This document shows, piece after piece, positions 1-12,762 of a stretch of DNA of 64,000 bases. Numbering within the stretch: position 1 is the stretch's first letter; every line of letters starts with the position of its first letter. The stretch is from Hetaerina americana (lineage: Eukaryota > Arthropoda > Insecta > Odonata > Calopterygidae), in assembly GCA_022747635.1 (NCBI GenBank), contig JAKTNV010000003.1, positions 45,168,475 through 45,232,474 of the forward strand, read 5' to 3'. Both the position numbers and the translations under genes were made by a program. Below the pieces are notes generated by a model. The model worked only from the letters and a program-made list of their open reading frames with translations. It was not told where the DNA came from and ran no database searches.

Positions 1-770
1 ATAACAAATCCATTAGAGTGCGTCGAGGGATTTAATGCGTGATGCGAACTTTGCAATAGATGAAGTAATTATTAAGCCACTAATTCCAGGCGCCCTATTT
101 GTAGAATATTCCTACCTCATAAGCAGGGAGCATTTGGTTCTTGGAAGACCATTAGCACTTTCCAATTGGTCTCTAGAGGTGTGCTGAGATTTAAAACATA
201 CATATATATACCCCTAACAAAGAAGACCATCAGTGACCCACAAGCTTCACGGAAGCGAGCTTGTGAATCCTTCAGTTAACATCGTGTGGGACATTTTATA
301 CGTAAGTTGAAACTTTCAAAGTCATGCAAGCTAGTGGGATTGTTAACCGCACTTAATGTAGTATCCAACCATTCTAGTGAACTCAATTCTTCATAGACGA
401 CATTATGACTGGAGTGACAATCAGAGATCATGTATGATGTCATCTTTCCTACGAAAGATAATTAATCAGAATTAACACTGGTCGACCGCACCGGGGTGTA
501 AAAGTATTTTGTGCCAAAATCAGTCTAATGTGTAATCACTCCCTGCCAACACACTCTAGCAGTGGCTTACAGGGTGCCATGTAAATTCGCGTAGCAAATT
601 CAAGTCCTCACTGAAACATTATAACGTACTTAGCACCTTACAATTGAGCAGGTGTCACGTATGTCTTGTTGCTTTGTATGATAACTTTTAGGTGGGTTTT
701 AGATGAACAAACAAACTAATCACATTACATTTCTAAACTTCGCTTAACAAGACATAACCTGAGAGCATAC
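1..770. other. Intergenic, nothing recognised
   Basis: AT-rich sequence with many stops in all frames. I see no gene, RNA or recognisable repeat here. Confidence 0.5.
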
Positions 771-1235
771 CCTGCAAGAAATTCTTCTGCAACACCACAT
801 AGTTCCTACCTCCCTTCATTCCGTTAAACTCGATCTTTTCCTCCCACTACCTCTCCTACATAACGTTCTCCTTTTTATCAGTCCTCAATATTCAATCACT
901 CATCAGAACGCTGAGCATACTTTTTCTTGCCTCATTCAGATTTCTCTCAACAACTCACTCTCCACCAAAACATCCCTAGTATCTCTTCCTTCGTTATCCT
1001 TTCCGTCCATCTTACTTTTTCCATCCTTATCTACACCCAAGTCTAAAAGCCTCCAATATATGCTTATTATCTTGCCTATCTCCAGTTCTTCCAATACCTC
1101 TTTTGCCATTTCCTCAGTGTTCGTTTTGATAAGCAAAGATGATGAGCAGAGAGCCCCGTCTTGCCCCTATTTGGCAAGTCCTAGCACTGCCCATCCTAAC
1201 TCTCCATCCGTCACATCCACCCGAGGAGCCTGATG
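771..1235 (-). mobile_element. 3' relic of an RTE-like non-LTR retrotransposon
   Basis: Read on the minus strand, several frames give pieces typical of the region after the reverse transcriptase: an LRKWQKRYW-like start, then MEKVRWTERITKEEILG, then KKYAQRSDE. Frameshifts and stops break the frame, so this is a dead fragment. The same protein pattern (MEKVKQTEKKTNEEVP) occurs on the minus strand near 40990, so both relics belong to one family. The clade (RTE-like) is inferred from the look of the motifs; the end points are approximate. Confidence 0.5.
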
Positions 1236-1432
1236 CGCGCGCAGGTTGTGGCTTTCTTTTCCCTTCAATCTAATCCTATTTCTTGTAACATATTAATCTA
1301 CATCTACATAATACCCCGAAAGCCGCCGCAAGGGCGTGTGGCGGGGGATGTTAGGTCAGCACCTGTAAAAGGGAATAAAACCACATGCAAAATCAACCCA
1401 TATACGCAAACCTATACCCACAGTGGCGTATA

Positions 1433-2361
1433 CAGGGTTCGTCCGGAAAATAAGTGTACTGATTTTTTCCCGCCGCTCCAGGCGCGCCCAGCACCGCTCT
1501 GACGGGCTGCGATTGGAGGAGGGTATGTTGGCAAGCGACGCTGAAAAAGGCAGTCGGCTCTGAGCTGTGGTGTAGTGAGGAGCTCTGTTAACGCGAACCT
1601 CCACGCTCGACCCACGTCACGGAACGCGATGCCGAAGTTTTTGGAGCAGCGTTATTCCATCAAATTTGCGGTAAAGCTTGGGAAATCGTCTACCGAAACT
1701 GTCGGTATGATTAACCAGGCTTACGGGGAGTCAGCCATGTCCAGAAACATGATCTTTCGGTGGCACAAGATGTTCGTGGAGGGCAGAGAAGAGGTCGACG
1801 ACGAACCACGGCCTGGACGCCCATCAACGACACTCACCGACGAAAATGTGCGAAGAGTTCGCGATGTACTGAACTCTGATCGTCGTCTTAGTGTTCGTAT
1901 GATAGCAGAGCAGTGTAATGTGCCAAAAACAATAGTGCACGAGTCGCCCGCGTCCGGCCAGCGATCAAAAACATCTGGCGGCTGCATCACGACAATGCGC
2001 CGTCTCACACCGCGCTTGTCGTGTCGGACTTCTTGGCCAAGCACGGCGTGGCAACGCTGCCGCACCCGCCCTACAGCCCGGACTTGGCACCACCGGACTT
2101 CTTTCTGTTCCCGAAGATAAAGAGGAGTTTGAAAGGAACGCGATACGGGACTTTAGACGCCGTCAAAGAGGCCGTGACGACGTGTCTTCGAGAGGTTCCC
2201 GATGATGCCTTCGCGGGAGCGTTCCAGGAATGGGAACGCCGCTGGAACAAGTGTATCGACTCACAAGGGTCCTATTTTGAGGAATATTAGCTTAAGATAT
2301 GTAAAAGTGTAATAAATTTTTTTTCCAGAGCTCAGTACACTTATTTTCCGGACGAACCCTG
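1433..2361 (+). mobile_element. Mariner 1: 929-bp deletion derivative with perfect inverted ends
   Basis: The element is flanked by TA on both sides (1431-1432 and 2362-2363). It starts CAGGGTTCGTCCGGAAAATA and ends with the reverse complement; the terminal inverted repeats match over 30 bp. It is clearly richer in GC than its surroundings. It carries the two ends of a mariner transposase gene but has lost the middle. It would need a transposase supplied in trans. Confidence 0.9.
1629..2290 (+). pseudogene. Mariner transposase, internally deleted
   Basis: The ATG at 1629 opens an N-terminal helix-turn-helix part (MPKFLEQRYSIKF; SRNMIFRWHKMFVEGREE; DEPRPGRPST), in frame to about VPKTIVHE near 1941. 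Then about 130 residues are missing, including the first catalytic aspartate (TGDE motif). The frame changes and resumes with HHDNAPSHTALVV, YSPDLAPPDFFLF (third catalytic Asp) and a normal C-terminus ending at 2290. Complete mariner transposases have about 350 residues, so this copy cannot encode a working enzyme. Confidence 0.85.
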
Positions 2362-2425
2362 TACATTCATGCAAAAATCCTTTCATTTTACACGCATGCA
2401 AATACATCATCATCATCTAATGAAC

Positions 2426-5400
2426 ATTTGCACCTCATGGTACGGATGCAGTAAAAAATTTATCCAATAACGTGCAAGCTAGAATTTGAAAAGTAAGAGG
2501 GTAAAATTCCACTGCCACATTGACATGCAACATACATTGGTCTCCTCCCCAAGGACACAGGTAGGGAATGTGACCCAACGCTGCAGGTAGCGGCAGGATT
2601 CCCCCACAGAGAGAGACAAGGGCTGTAAGGGTAAACTGAAAAACAGACAAGGCAGAGCAAGCAATACTGTTAAGAGTAGCACATTATTTAATAGCATTGT
2701 AATGTGTTCATGCGGAAAGAAAGGGTTCTACATAATATTCATTAATTACATACACATTATTGCGCTAAAAGGTAATGCTATATACATTAATGCAGAACAA
2801 TTATACACTCAAATTCAACGAAGCACAGGTTTTCACGGTCCTTTCTCTGGTTGCGGTACCTCATGACCCGCACCGGGCGTGCATGCCAACATTGAAATAT
2901 GTGTGACGTAATAATGGTTATTCTGACAAAGATGACTTACGATTATGAAAATGCATATGTCAATGGAAAATAACTAATATATCAATACATATTTTATTTT
3001 CTCCATTACCTCCAGAGTTATGTGGTATTTCACGTATGTGAGCGCTAAAACACGAAGTTTATTTTGGAGGGTAGATGTCGCCACGAGCGTAGGCCAATCA
3101 TTGAAGTCATTTTTTTTATTTTATCTAATTCAAGAAATTTTCCTCTTTTTAATTCCAATACAGGTTATACAAGGCTAATATTGCCAGCGGAGCATGTTCT
3201 TTCCCCATGCACATCATGATTTCCCTATCCACACTGTCGTATTCCAAAGGGACAATGGAATTTCAGGTCGCGAAAAAAAAGGAACATAGACTCGAGAAAG
3301 TCTGGGACTTAGATATGTTGTTCAGAGCACCAAGCAGAACATGTGAGCAAAAATGCAGATTTACCTTATTTTTCTACATTCTGCTAAATAAAATTCTGCT
3401 GTCTAAACTTCCTGGGTATTTGCTTAAGTCGCCCAATCTTTTTCCAGTCTCGTTTGTTCCCTAGTGCCTTCCATTATCGAACTTACCTGCTGTATTCCTT
3501 TATGACTATAATGCTTCCAGCCTATTTTTCACTAAGGCTTTATCATCGTGTTCTTCACCTTAAACCCGAGCCGTTCTTCAAACTCCATCCACACACTCGC
3601 ATCACATTTTGACTCCGCTCAAGTGAACGCTAAGCTCCCGCTTCCTCCACTTATCTTGAGGGGAGCATGGCTAAAGAAAATATATTTACTCCATTCCAGT
3701 CCGGCGGGCATTTTCTTGGCCCCGAAAATTGCACTTTCGCCTGCGGAATTACCACTTCCATGGAATTCCATATTTTATAAATCTCAGTAGTTGTCATCTA
3801 GAAGGGAGATTTGTAACCTTCATCCTTAAAGTCCTCGCGGAAATGCCAACTTTCCACAAATCCTAACAAAAGTATTCCCTGAAAATTTAAAATTTTTGTC
3901 TACTATCCGAGGCCTATCAGACCGAGATCTGTCAAAAGTGGCAGTTACTACATGACATGCTCGAGTCTGTACTATAATGAATGTAAAATATAATTACATA
4001 AAAATGTATTGTAAATATTGTTATAGGAAAACTTTCACATTATACCGCAGTTAAACTGTTCTTTAATTGAATTATCACACCAACCTACTCCCTTGGCATG
4101 AAACATTTAATCCCTAGGTCGACAAAACATCAAAGATGATTTATGTTATTAAAATGACAAAGAGCATATCAAAAACTTGTGAGGCATAGCAATACTTTCT
4201 ATACATTATGAGGAATAAATGTTTCCCGTAGGTTTCTCTTGAAAATTTAAAAAATAAGCATTCATTGACGCAATTTTCCAGACATAAATACGGAACAGCC
4301 TAAAGTACCTCACTATGTCAGGCCAGCGCGACTACCAAATAGTGTCTGGCTATATTTAAGTCGCTCGACGTCACAGAGTGTGAGTCGAGGCCTCCGCTAT
4401 TCTAATCCATGAAGGTCCTCGCTAACTTCAGAGGATACACGGACGAGTTCCTGTCATTTCAAGTCACTCGAAAATTGTACATAATGAAAAATAGTGGCTT
4501 TAAATTTCGAACACTTAATGGCTTTCTTTTTCTAAATACCTCACGTTTCGCAGACTTTTAGGGACATCATAAATGGTAAAGCATGGCATTGAAACACTAA
4601 TATGCGGACACACTGCTTATCAATTCACAATTAATTTCAAATTAAAGAACTGAACAACATGAACTGGCAATTGAGTCGAGCGCGCAATACCTAGATATTC
4701 CATATAAACGCCTACAGGCATTTCAAAGAGTCATGAGCTCTTGGCAAGTCCTTCTTGTGTACTTTGGCAGTCTCTCCTGGCGTTTCGTTCAAGAGTTACT
4801 CAATGAATGAAATGCGGAGAAATGCAAAACATTTCGTAAAATCGATTCAGGGGAACTTATGTTATTTGGTGATTGAATTGTAAATGGCATTACACATGCG
4901 TTAACGCTGAGTTTAATATTTAGTAAAAATTTTGAAAAAGGTAACAGTATGCACGAAATTCCTGCTAATGAATCGGTGGCTGGAGCCACGAGTTTCTTCT
5001 CATTGTTTGAATGCTGGAATTTGACACCAAATTAGATTTAGAGCATATACGAAATAGGGAAAAGCATGAAAATGTCTCATTTTACATGCCTACAAAAATG
5101 GCTCTGAATTCAACCGTGATGGTCAATGCGACCAACTAATTTTGAGACGGGAGCTAATACCTTCCGGGAAAGCAAACTGCGAGATCCTTCGCTAAGCTTA
5201 CGTAGATACTTCATGCAATTGCTTCTATCCCTCTAACCAGTGCCTGCCTATCTTTAAATGTATTAAATTGTAGGTGCAAATCTTATATTTCAGAGATAAC
5301 CCTTTCATGCACAAAAAAAGCGAAAATTAAAGACGCTCGAGACATGACGTCTGAATGATTTCCCGTGGAATACTAAAAACACTATTCCAAGTGAATAGTT

Positions 5401-6051
5401 GACAGCATTGATTTTGTATCGTGGTAGTTGTCTAAGTGTTGGGTCAATAGCACCTTAAACCTAAATGTGGATAAATCATTTGCGATACATTTTGCAAATA
5501 GCAATCAGCAAGCAGGCATGGAAACTGTGGTCTTAAAAAGAGTTTCACACATTCCACAGTTTAATCACATAAAGTTCCTAGGTATGTGTCACTTAGTATG
5601 CTCATGTGTTATTGAAAGTGCTTTTCCAGCTAAACATAACTCATCATGCTCCCTCACTGCATACATCCAAAGAGTGTTCATTTAGATGTTCTGCTGTTCT
5701 TATAATATGGTGAATTCCACGTCGTTGTACAGTACTGCAATTTGTATCTCTTCTTTCCACGCAGTGTCTATGTGTAGAATACAAAATATAGCCATATGAC
5801 AATTTGTAATAAATCATACTCTACCCCTGCCGCCCATTTTTCAGGACCATTGGCATTGAACTGTCCTTTGTTTGCATTTAATTCACATTACTTTATGTCA
5901 AATACGAGAGTATGCTCATACGATTCATTTTTATAGTTTACATTCATGAAACAATTTCCATTTTGGTACTACCTTTTTCTGTAGTGAATTTTTCTTTTGC
6001 TGTCCTAACATGTCGTATACGAAGGTTGTCCAATAAGGCGTGATCATACAT
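2426..6051. other. Intergenic, mostly unassigned
   Basis: AT-rich sequence. The short open frames (for example at 2435-2697 and 3207-3790) show no recognisable domain and overlap one another on both strands. The only hint of coding origin is the reverse-transcriptase-like piece at 5418-5600, listed separately. Confidence 0.4.
5418..5600 (+). mobile_element. Possible non-LTR reverse transcriptase fragment
   Basis: The translation contains CWVNSTLNLNVDKSFAIHF and, about 30 residues later, HIKFLGM. This resembles the W..N.L.LN..KT ... F...KFLG block near the end of Jockey/CR1-type reverse transcriptases. It is short and has no neighbouring RT motif, so the match may be chance. Confidence 0.3.
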
Positions 6052-6390
6052 ACATCTACATAATACCCCGCAAGCCGCCGCAAGGGCGTGTGACGGGGGG
6101 TGTTAGGTCACCAACCGTAAAAAGGAACAATACCACATGCAAAACAACAACGTGGAAAATTACACCCACAGCATCGCACACACTCATGCAAAAATCCATT
6201 CATCCAACACTCATGCAAACACATATACCGCAAACCAACAAAAAACTACACCCTAGGATGCAGCACGAAAGCCATCCTACAACACGCAAACCAGGACACA
6301 ACAAGCAAGAATGTGAAACACCACTACCACATGAATATGCACCACAAAACACTTTACCCCCCGAGGAGACTGTAAAAGGAGGGAGGCATA
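6052..6390. repeat. Unnamed interspersed repeat, copy 2
   Basis: It matches copy 1 (1296-2425) from CTACATAATACCCCG to the ATGCAAAAATCC block and continues to the TA at 6389-6390, where mariner 2 starts. An open frame at 6090-6518 runs through it but is rich in His, Thr and Pro from the repeat's base composition, has no domain, and is not taken as a gene. Confidence 0.6.
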
Positions 6391-7681
6391 CGAGGTCTGT
6401 TCAAAAAGTATCGCGAAATTTGAATTTTCGCGGGTTACGTAAATTTGATTTTCGATTTTTGTGGCGTTATCTTGGTACTTATATCTCTCACTTATGCCGA
6501 AATGTTCGGCAATTTTGAATTTTCAGTTAAATGTTGACAGCTATTTTGCTTGGACGCGTTTTGCATTGTTTTCGATTTTTGCCTGTTACAAAAAATGGAT
6601 CAAAGAATCTGTATCAAATTTTCAGCGGAAAACGAAATTAAGTACGCGGACGCATTCCGAATGTTGACTGTGGTATATGGAGAAGCTACCTTGGACCGAG
6701 GCAACGTTTATCGGTGGTACAAAATGTTCTCAGAGGGCCGAGAAAATATGTGAAGGACAAAGAGCGTGCCGGACGCCCGAGCACGTCAACAGATGAAAAC
6801 ATAGATGAAGTGAAGAAAATAGTATTGGCCAATCGTCAAATCACCGTTAGATAAGTTGCTGAGGATCTAAACATATAGACAAGCTCGTGCCATTCCCGTG
6901 ACCCGTGCCTATGACACGGGCCGCCGCGAAATTCGTACCAAAATTGCTCTATTTCGACCAAAAACCGCAACGCTTTAACAATGCTAATGAGGTATTTGAC
7001 TCCGTTCGCGACGACCCAAAATTTGCTCCAGAGGGTCATAACTGGTGACAAATCATGTGTTTATGGTTATGACGGGGAAACTAAAGCTCAATCATCCCAA
7101 TGGAAGCTGCAGCACGAGCCAAGACCGAAAAAAGCGTGCCAAGCTCTGTCGAATGTGAAAGTTTTTCTTACAGTGTTCTTCGTTTGCAAGGGGCGAGGTG
7201 CATCATGAGTTCTTGCCACAGGGTAGAACGGTAAATAAGGAATATTACCTGCAAGTTATGCGCAAAGCAATCCGCCACAAACGCTCAGATTTGTGGAAGA
7301 ACAAAAATTGGCTTTTGTGCCATGACAACGCCCCTGCTCACACATCGTTACTTGTGCGCGAATTTTTGGCCAAAAAACACACCAATGATGCCGCAGCCAC
7401 CGTATTCACCCCAGTGACTTTTTCTTGTTCTCGAAACTTGAAGAGGCCCATGAAAGGACGACGCTACGCTACGATTGACGAGATAAATACTGCACCGAAG
7501 GAGGAGCTGAACAAGATCACAAACATGATTTTTTGAAGTGCTTCGAAGATTGGAAAAAATGTGGCACAAGGTTATAATATCTAATGGGGATTACTTTGAA
7601 GGGGACAAAATAGATATTCATAAATAAATAAATAGTTTTTGAAAAAACTCAAAAGTCGTGATGCATTTTGAACAGACCTCG
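6391..7681 (+). mobile_element. Mariner 2: full-length but decayed element
   Basis: The element is flanked by TA. It begins CGAGGTCTGTTCAAAAAGTA, and its right end (ATTTTGAACAGACCTCG) is the inverted match. The length of 1291 bp is normal for a mariner. It is the same family as the element at 21204-24194, with which it shares termini, the 5' non-coding part and the transposase reading. Confidence 0.9.
6595..7627 (+). pseudogene. Mariner 2 transposase, frameshifted
   Basis: It starts MDQRICIKFSAENEIKYADA and then shows YRWYKMFSEGREN, the usual N-terminal mariner pattern. The frame breaks near 6750 and again several times. Later pieces give ITGDKSCVYGYD (the normal GDE has become GDK), VHHEFLPQGRTVNKEYY, LLCHDNAPAHTS (second Asp kept) and KCFEDWKK to the stop at 7625-7627. 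The third catalytic region (normally SPDLAPxDFFLF) is scrambled to FTPVTFSCS. Not functional. Confidence 0.85.
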
Positions 7682-7823
7682 TACCTTTTCTTCTCACAAT
7701 ATACTGTGCAAAATTTTAATTTTATGCTACATTGTTAGCTTCATATGTAAGCCATGTGATACACATTTCATTTGACTCCAGTATTGCATCAGCGGGGGCA
7801 AGTTTAACCATGTTTGTCTAGGG

Positions 7824-8348
7824 TGGGGATGGCGAGCCTATGGCACGCGTGCCCAAAGTGGCACGCAGGGCAATTATTTTGGCATGCAGAGCTGGGAGAG
7901 TGCTACGGGCAATTCCACAGTGATCCCTCGATGGATTGGCACGTGAGTCAAGACTATACTCGTATTACATAACGCTTCGTTCTGGCGTTTGTAAATATAA
8001 TTATTAATATTGTTTTATAAGTATTGGTATGAGTATGTATAGTATTTGTACGTATTTTATGTGTGTATGTTGTATATATTGTGCTATAGTTATTAATTAT
8101 CTACGCAACTGATGTATTTTGTTGCTTTATGTTACTCTTAAGATATTATATGTATTAATTTGATTGCTATTCCTGTATAATTTGTGAATTTTATCTGTTT
8201 GTTTAATTTTGTACATGTGTGACGAGGAGTCAGGTGGTAGAAGAGAATCCATAGTCTTAATCTCGCCCCAAAATAAAGCTGGCCGTCTATCTATCTTATT
8301 CCGAGCGTAAATGTTGGCACTCAATCGCCAAAATGTTCGCCATCCCTG
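7824..8348. mobile_element. Non-autonomous hAT element (MITE)
   Basis: The left end TGGGGATGGCGAGCC and the right end CGCCATCCCTG are inverted matches of a CAGGGATGGCG-type hAT terminus. The flanks are GTCTAGGG (7816-7823) and ATCTAGGG (8349-8356), a 7-of-8 match to the 8-bp target duplication expected for hAT. No transposase is encoded. The interior (about 8090-8300) looks like unrelated captured sequence. Confidence 0.75.
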
Positions 8349-8356
8349 ATCTAGGG

Positions 8357-9449
8357 GAACGCAGGAGATAACAAGCTACACGCAATACGCTGCCTTGAAA
8401 TTTTGCTTCCGCCAGAACAAATTATCAGCTGAAGCCTTTGTAACGCAACAGGCTTAAGGAGAGTCTATTCATCAAATTTCTGATTAATTCATTTTATTTC
8501 GCCATATTTGACAATCCAAGCATTTATGTTGAGATGGATTTAAATAAAGACGACACAAGTAAAACGAAGGCAAAAATTCAGTCTCGTTTTTTTCATTTTG
8601 ACCCCCTTCCAAGGTGGAATGATGCCTTTTTTGGACCCGTTTGCCGCACTTTGACCGTCCACCGCGGTAAGAAGCTGTCTTAATAATTTTATAGGAAATA
8701 TTACCTTTGAGTGCAAATTTTAATGACATTGACTCGTCTTCCCCGTATCAGCAGTTCTCTTATGGCGGTTGCGCGTCGTCCGATAGCAGGAGATGCATTA
8801 AACCATAAAATTTCGATTAAGAGAGCACTTCGGAAAAAAAGATTGGAAATTATTAAGTACACTATTTACCGTCGGTTGTTGATGCACACAGGGCTTAAAC
8901 ATTGCTACCGCTATAAATTCCGCCTCACATAAAACTATTCTATTCATGTGTTGCATTACGATAAACCATTCTTCACTTCACATACTTATTGAATCATTCC
9001 GTCCAACAATCCAATTATATCCCTGCCTCTACTTTGTTTATCCAACATTCTCTCCTCTATCTTAATCATCTTATGTCATCAGAATCTTATTACCATAGCT
9101 TTATCTTCGCTGGAAATAAAACAAATATTTTATTCCAGTGGCAAGCTGTAAGGCGCATCCTACACACAATAAAATCTTCAACGTCAGGGCCAGTTTACAG
9201 AAAGTGAGATATCATGACTAACGTAATTTGGCCAAGCGATGATGAGACATAGTCGAATCCCACTCCCTTCCCGGAGCGAGGAAAAAATCATGAATATTCA
9301 TCAATAATTATTGCTTAGACATAATCGAGAGAGCTAGATAAAATTTATTCTGCACGTCTGATTTTTTCCATAATTTCGTAAAGCACAGCTATTAATATTC
9401 ATTTTTTTTGTTTTGGGAAGCGGTAGATTGAAGTAACTAGCAGTACGGA
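8357..9449. other. Intergenic, nothing recognised
   Basis: AT-rich sequence with only short open frames and no domain or repeat I can name. Confidence 0.4.
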
Positions 9450-10475
9450 GAATATAAGAGGCTCGCGGTGTGATTAAGTTTCTTACATTGAAAGACTACA
9501 GCGCCGGGCAAATTAATGATGAAATAATGGCTACTTAGAAATTATAGCCCGTCATACGACACAGTCGTGAGGTGGAAAAATGAACTTTCAAACTGGCCAC
9601 ATGTCCCTCACAGACGACCCAAGAGGTGTGAGACCATCACTAACGGGCGATGCTGCCACAATGAAGAAAGTGAAGGGCTTTACTCTACAAGACCGAAGAC
9701 CAAGCATCCAAATGTTCATTAATGACACTGATCTTCAGTTACGGCAGTGTGTAAAATTATTTACGAAGAATTGCACATGTCGAAGGTGTCAAGACGTTGG
9801 ATTCCACGGCTACTGACTCTTTCAGAGGCAAACACGGTACAACCTGTCAAGGGAGATGTCGAATTTTTTAAAGATGACAAAGAGGATTTTTTCGGTCGCC
9901 TGGTAACAACGGATGAATCTTGGATTCGATTATGATCCAGAGACCAAAGAGAGGAGCAAGGAACAGCAGCTAACCTACCCCCAAGAAGGCTGAAGTGTAG
10001 AAGTCTGCAGGTAAGGTTATACTGTCTGTTTTTTTGGGATTGTCATGGAGTTATCTCTACAAACTAAAAGAGAAGGGTCAAACCATCACTGGTGCCTAAT
10101 AGTGCACACTGACAACAAATTGCGTGATGCTCTGATAAAGAAACGATGCGGTACCAAAGGCATCCGTTTTCTTGCCGAAAATGCAACTGCTCACTCATCT
10201 CGAATTGCGGTTGAGGAATCAAAGCAATATGGGTTTGAAATTTTGACAAACCCACTCTAAATCTCCCGATTTCACTCCAAGCAACGTTTTCTTATAATTC
10301 CCAGAGTTCAAAAAGCCATTGCGGAGTCAGAGATTTGACAACACAAATGAGGTCATTCAAACGGCGAAATAATGGTTTTCGACGCAATCTTCTGAGTTCT
10401 ACAATGACGGCCTAGACAGAATTAATCTCTAACTATTAGTGAAAAAAATAGGTGGTTCCACATTTAGGTGACATT
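9450..10475 (+). pseudogene. Mariner-like transposase relic (mariner 4)
   Basis: Successive frames give SAGQINDEIM, GHMSLTDDPRGVRPSLT, SKVSRRWIPRLLT, EDFFGRLVTTDESWIRL, then a DPETKERSK piece, FLAENATAHSSRIAVEESKQ and FYNDGLDRI near 10410. These follow the order of a mariner transposase of the kind often misannotated as SETMAR. The second catalytic site reads AEN instead of the usual HDN-type motif. Many stops and frameshifts show it is old. Inverted termini could not be found, so the ends are approximate. Confidence 0.75.
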
Positions 10476-12137
10476 CATTATTCGGATACCAGATCGGTTG
10501 CACACACTAATGTCGAACAGAAAATAGAGGAAACATTTTTCTTCCTATAATGCCCACTATCCATTTTTCTGCAAAATAACATTTAACTCTAAAAAACTGT
10601 TTGTTTAACTCTAAAAAACTGTGTGTAAAAAAGTGTTTACTGACCGATTCAAGAATTTTTAAGGTTTTTTCGGCCAATTTTTACCTGGTTGCCAAGAATT
10701 CAAAGATGGTTGATCAATCCACTCTCTCTCGCACCCAAGTCTAATGCCCGATCATAATATGCAGACATAACTCATTAATGGTGCATTCTGTTGAGTAAAC
10801 ATCTAAAAAAGAATTTTATGAACACAAAGAGAACGAGAAAGTGTTTAAAAATAATTTTAAGTGAATGTCAAGAAATATTCAGAACTCTTAAAAACAATGG
10901 AAGACAATATATCAACAAATGATTGGAAAGCAATCACAAAAATTTCTGTAGCATATTGTTACAAACCTGAAGAACACTTCAATAACTTCCAAATCTGCTG
11001 TACTATACACATTCATTATTAGACATTTAGCTCTTCCATTTTACAGATGCTGATAGCAATAAGACAAAGAAATTCTTCATAAATTATAAATAAAGTTAAT
11101 TTTACAGAGTTGGAAAGAATTTATATTTCAATTCCACCTTTTTAGTCACTTCCAACCACTCAAAACAATATTTCTATAATATTGATATAAAAAAATACTT
11201 CCCTCCATGACTCAAGAAGATTGTTGCAAGTTTGGACAAATATATAATAATCTTTAACAAATCTTATCCACTTTTGACAAAGATAACATCCACAATTTTT
11301 CACCAAATCAAATTTATTTCACATTTTGTTTTTTAAATAAATGCACAGCAGGGATAATTCAACATGCGCAGTAATAATACACACAATTTATGACTTCATG
11401 GTGATTCACTAGGATTATACCATATAGATTCATATTAATAATTTTTTAACAGGACAGGAATGCGCTCAGTACAAGTAGCAACATGACTTACAGCTTAATA
11501 AAACAAGGCTAACTCAAGGCATAAAGATCAATAAAAAAGACGAGATACAGTGGAGAAAAAGATTCTTTTATGTAAAAAGTGTTGATGATACAATATTCAG
11601 AACTTCCAAAAATGGCAAAAGCAGTTCAATTAAACCTATTACTGTATTTCATATTTACATAATATCGTACAAAAAACTGATTCGGTGTAATTTCATATGA
11701 AATTTCATGATTATCGGAAAAAGTGTCATAATAAATCAAATGTTAAATAACTCAAATGTTAGTGATTTTTATATACAATCATTTTTGCAAATGAAATACA
11801 TGAAAAATGCTGTATTGCATCTTTCGCGCAATTACCCTTCAAATATTTAGTACAGTGAACAAATATTCCACTTTTCCTGAACCACGGAATCTTCAAAGAA
11901 ATGTGTTACACATAATATAAATGGATAATATATCCAATATATCAACAAGTCAATTTTGATGAGCACTCACTTGATGATTCAGAATGTTGTCCAGCCAGCA
12001 TGTTTGTGTTTTCAAACGTTTATAAAATAAACCTGAGACAACTTAATAATGAAACAATGAGGAAAACTGGAATCAATCTGTCTCACACCATAAAAATATT
12101 CAAAAGTCTCACATATTTTCTCATCAGCACATTTCAT
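10476..12137. other. AT-rich intergenic stretch
   Basis: Very AT-rich, with no supported gene or repeat. It lies downstream of the RPA34-like gene. Confidence 0.4.
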
Positions 12138-12143
12138 TTTATT
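12138..12143 (-). terminator. Candidate poly(A) signal of the RPA34-like gene
   Basis: This is the first AATAAA on the minus strand after the stop codon at 12763-12765, about 620 bases downstream. In such AT-rich DNA the hexamer is common, so the call is weak. Confidence 0.3.
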
Positions 12144-12762
12144 TGCTTTAGTCACAGGAAGTATTTTTTTTTTTTGGTTTCCACTCAAAATCTGCAAAAG
12201 AAAACAGACCATATATCTTGAAAATGCTTAAGAAGAAATCAGCAAGCATAAAATAATGATGTTACATAATATTGAATACCAGTGATGCTTGATGCATAGA
12301 TGTAATTTATACGCATTATGGAGAATTGGAAGATAAACATGCAAACAGAAGAAGAAAAAATTGTAACTACTGTGTACATTAAAACTATAGTAGAACACTT
12401 TTTACATATGTAATACATTGGAACTACCCTAAGGCCAGCAAATGGCACGATAGTTGATTTGTTGACCACCCCATTCCCTTTTCTCCTTTTCTCGGCTTGC
12501 CTTCAAAAAGTATCAGCCCAAATCAACCATACATTTCAACAAAATACGAGTAAAGTTATCTAATAGAAAAATTTTAACTTACATAAAATGAAGGAGTATC
12601 AGATGGCCTTTAAGTTAAATAGTAACTTCATACAGCATACTAAACAGACCCAAGGGATATTTCAAAAGACACGAATTAAAAAAAAAGGTTTCAACTGTGA
12701 TGATGCACTCACCTAAAAACTGGAATTCGATAATTTCAAAATGAACTGCAAATTTGAAATTT

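Larger units (their letters stand above)
1296..2425. repeat. Unnamed interspersed repeat, copy 1, split by mariner 1
   Basis: The stretch 1296-1432 contains CTACATAATACCCCG, then AGCCGCCGCAAGGGCGTG, and continues after mariner 1 at 2362-2425 with ATTCATGCAAAAATCC. The same series, uninterrupted, is found at 6052-6260. The left and right parts therefore belonged to one repeat copy before the mariner inserted at a TA. The repeat class is not recognised; it could be a SINE or the end of a larger element. Confidence 0.6.

Noticed and set aside
1575..2120. 181-residue frame as a gene
   Set aside because: It fuses the N-terminus of a mariner transposase to an out-of-frame reading of its C-terminus after an internal deletion.
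6090..6518. 142-residue plus-strand frame
   Set aside because: It lies in an interspersed repeat and runs into a mariner terminus; no domain.
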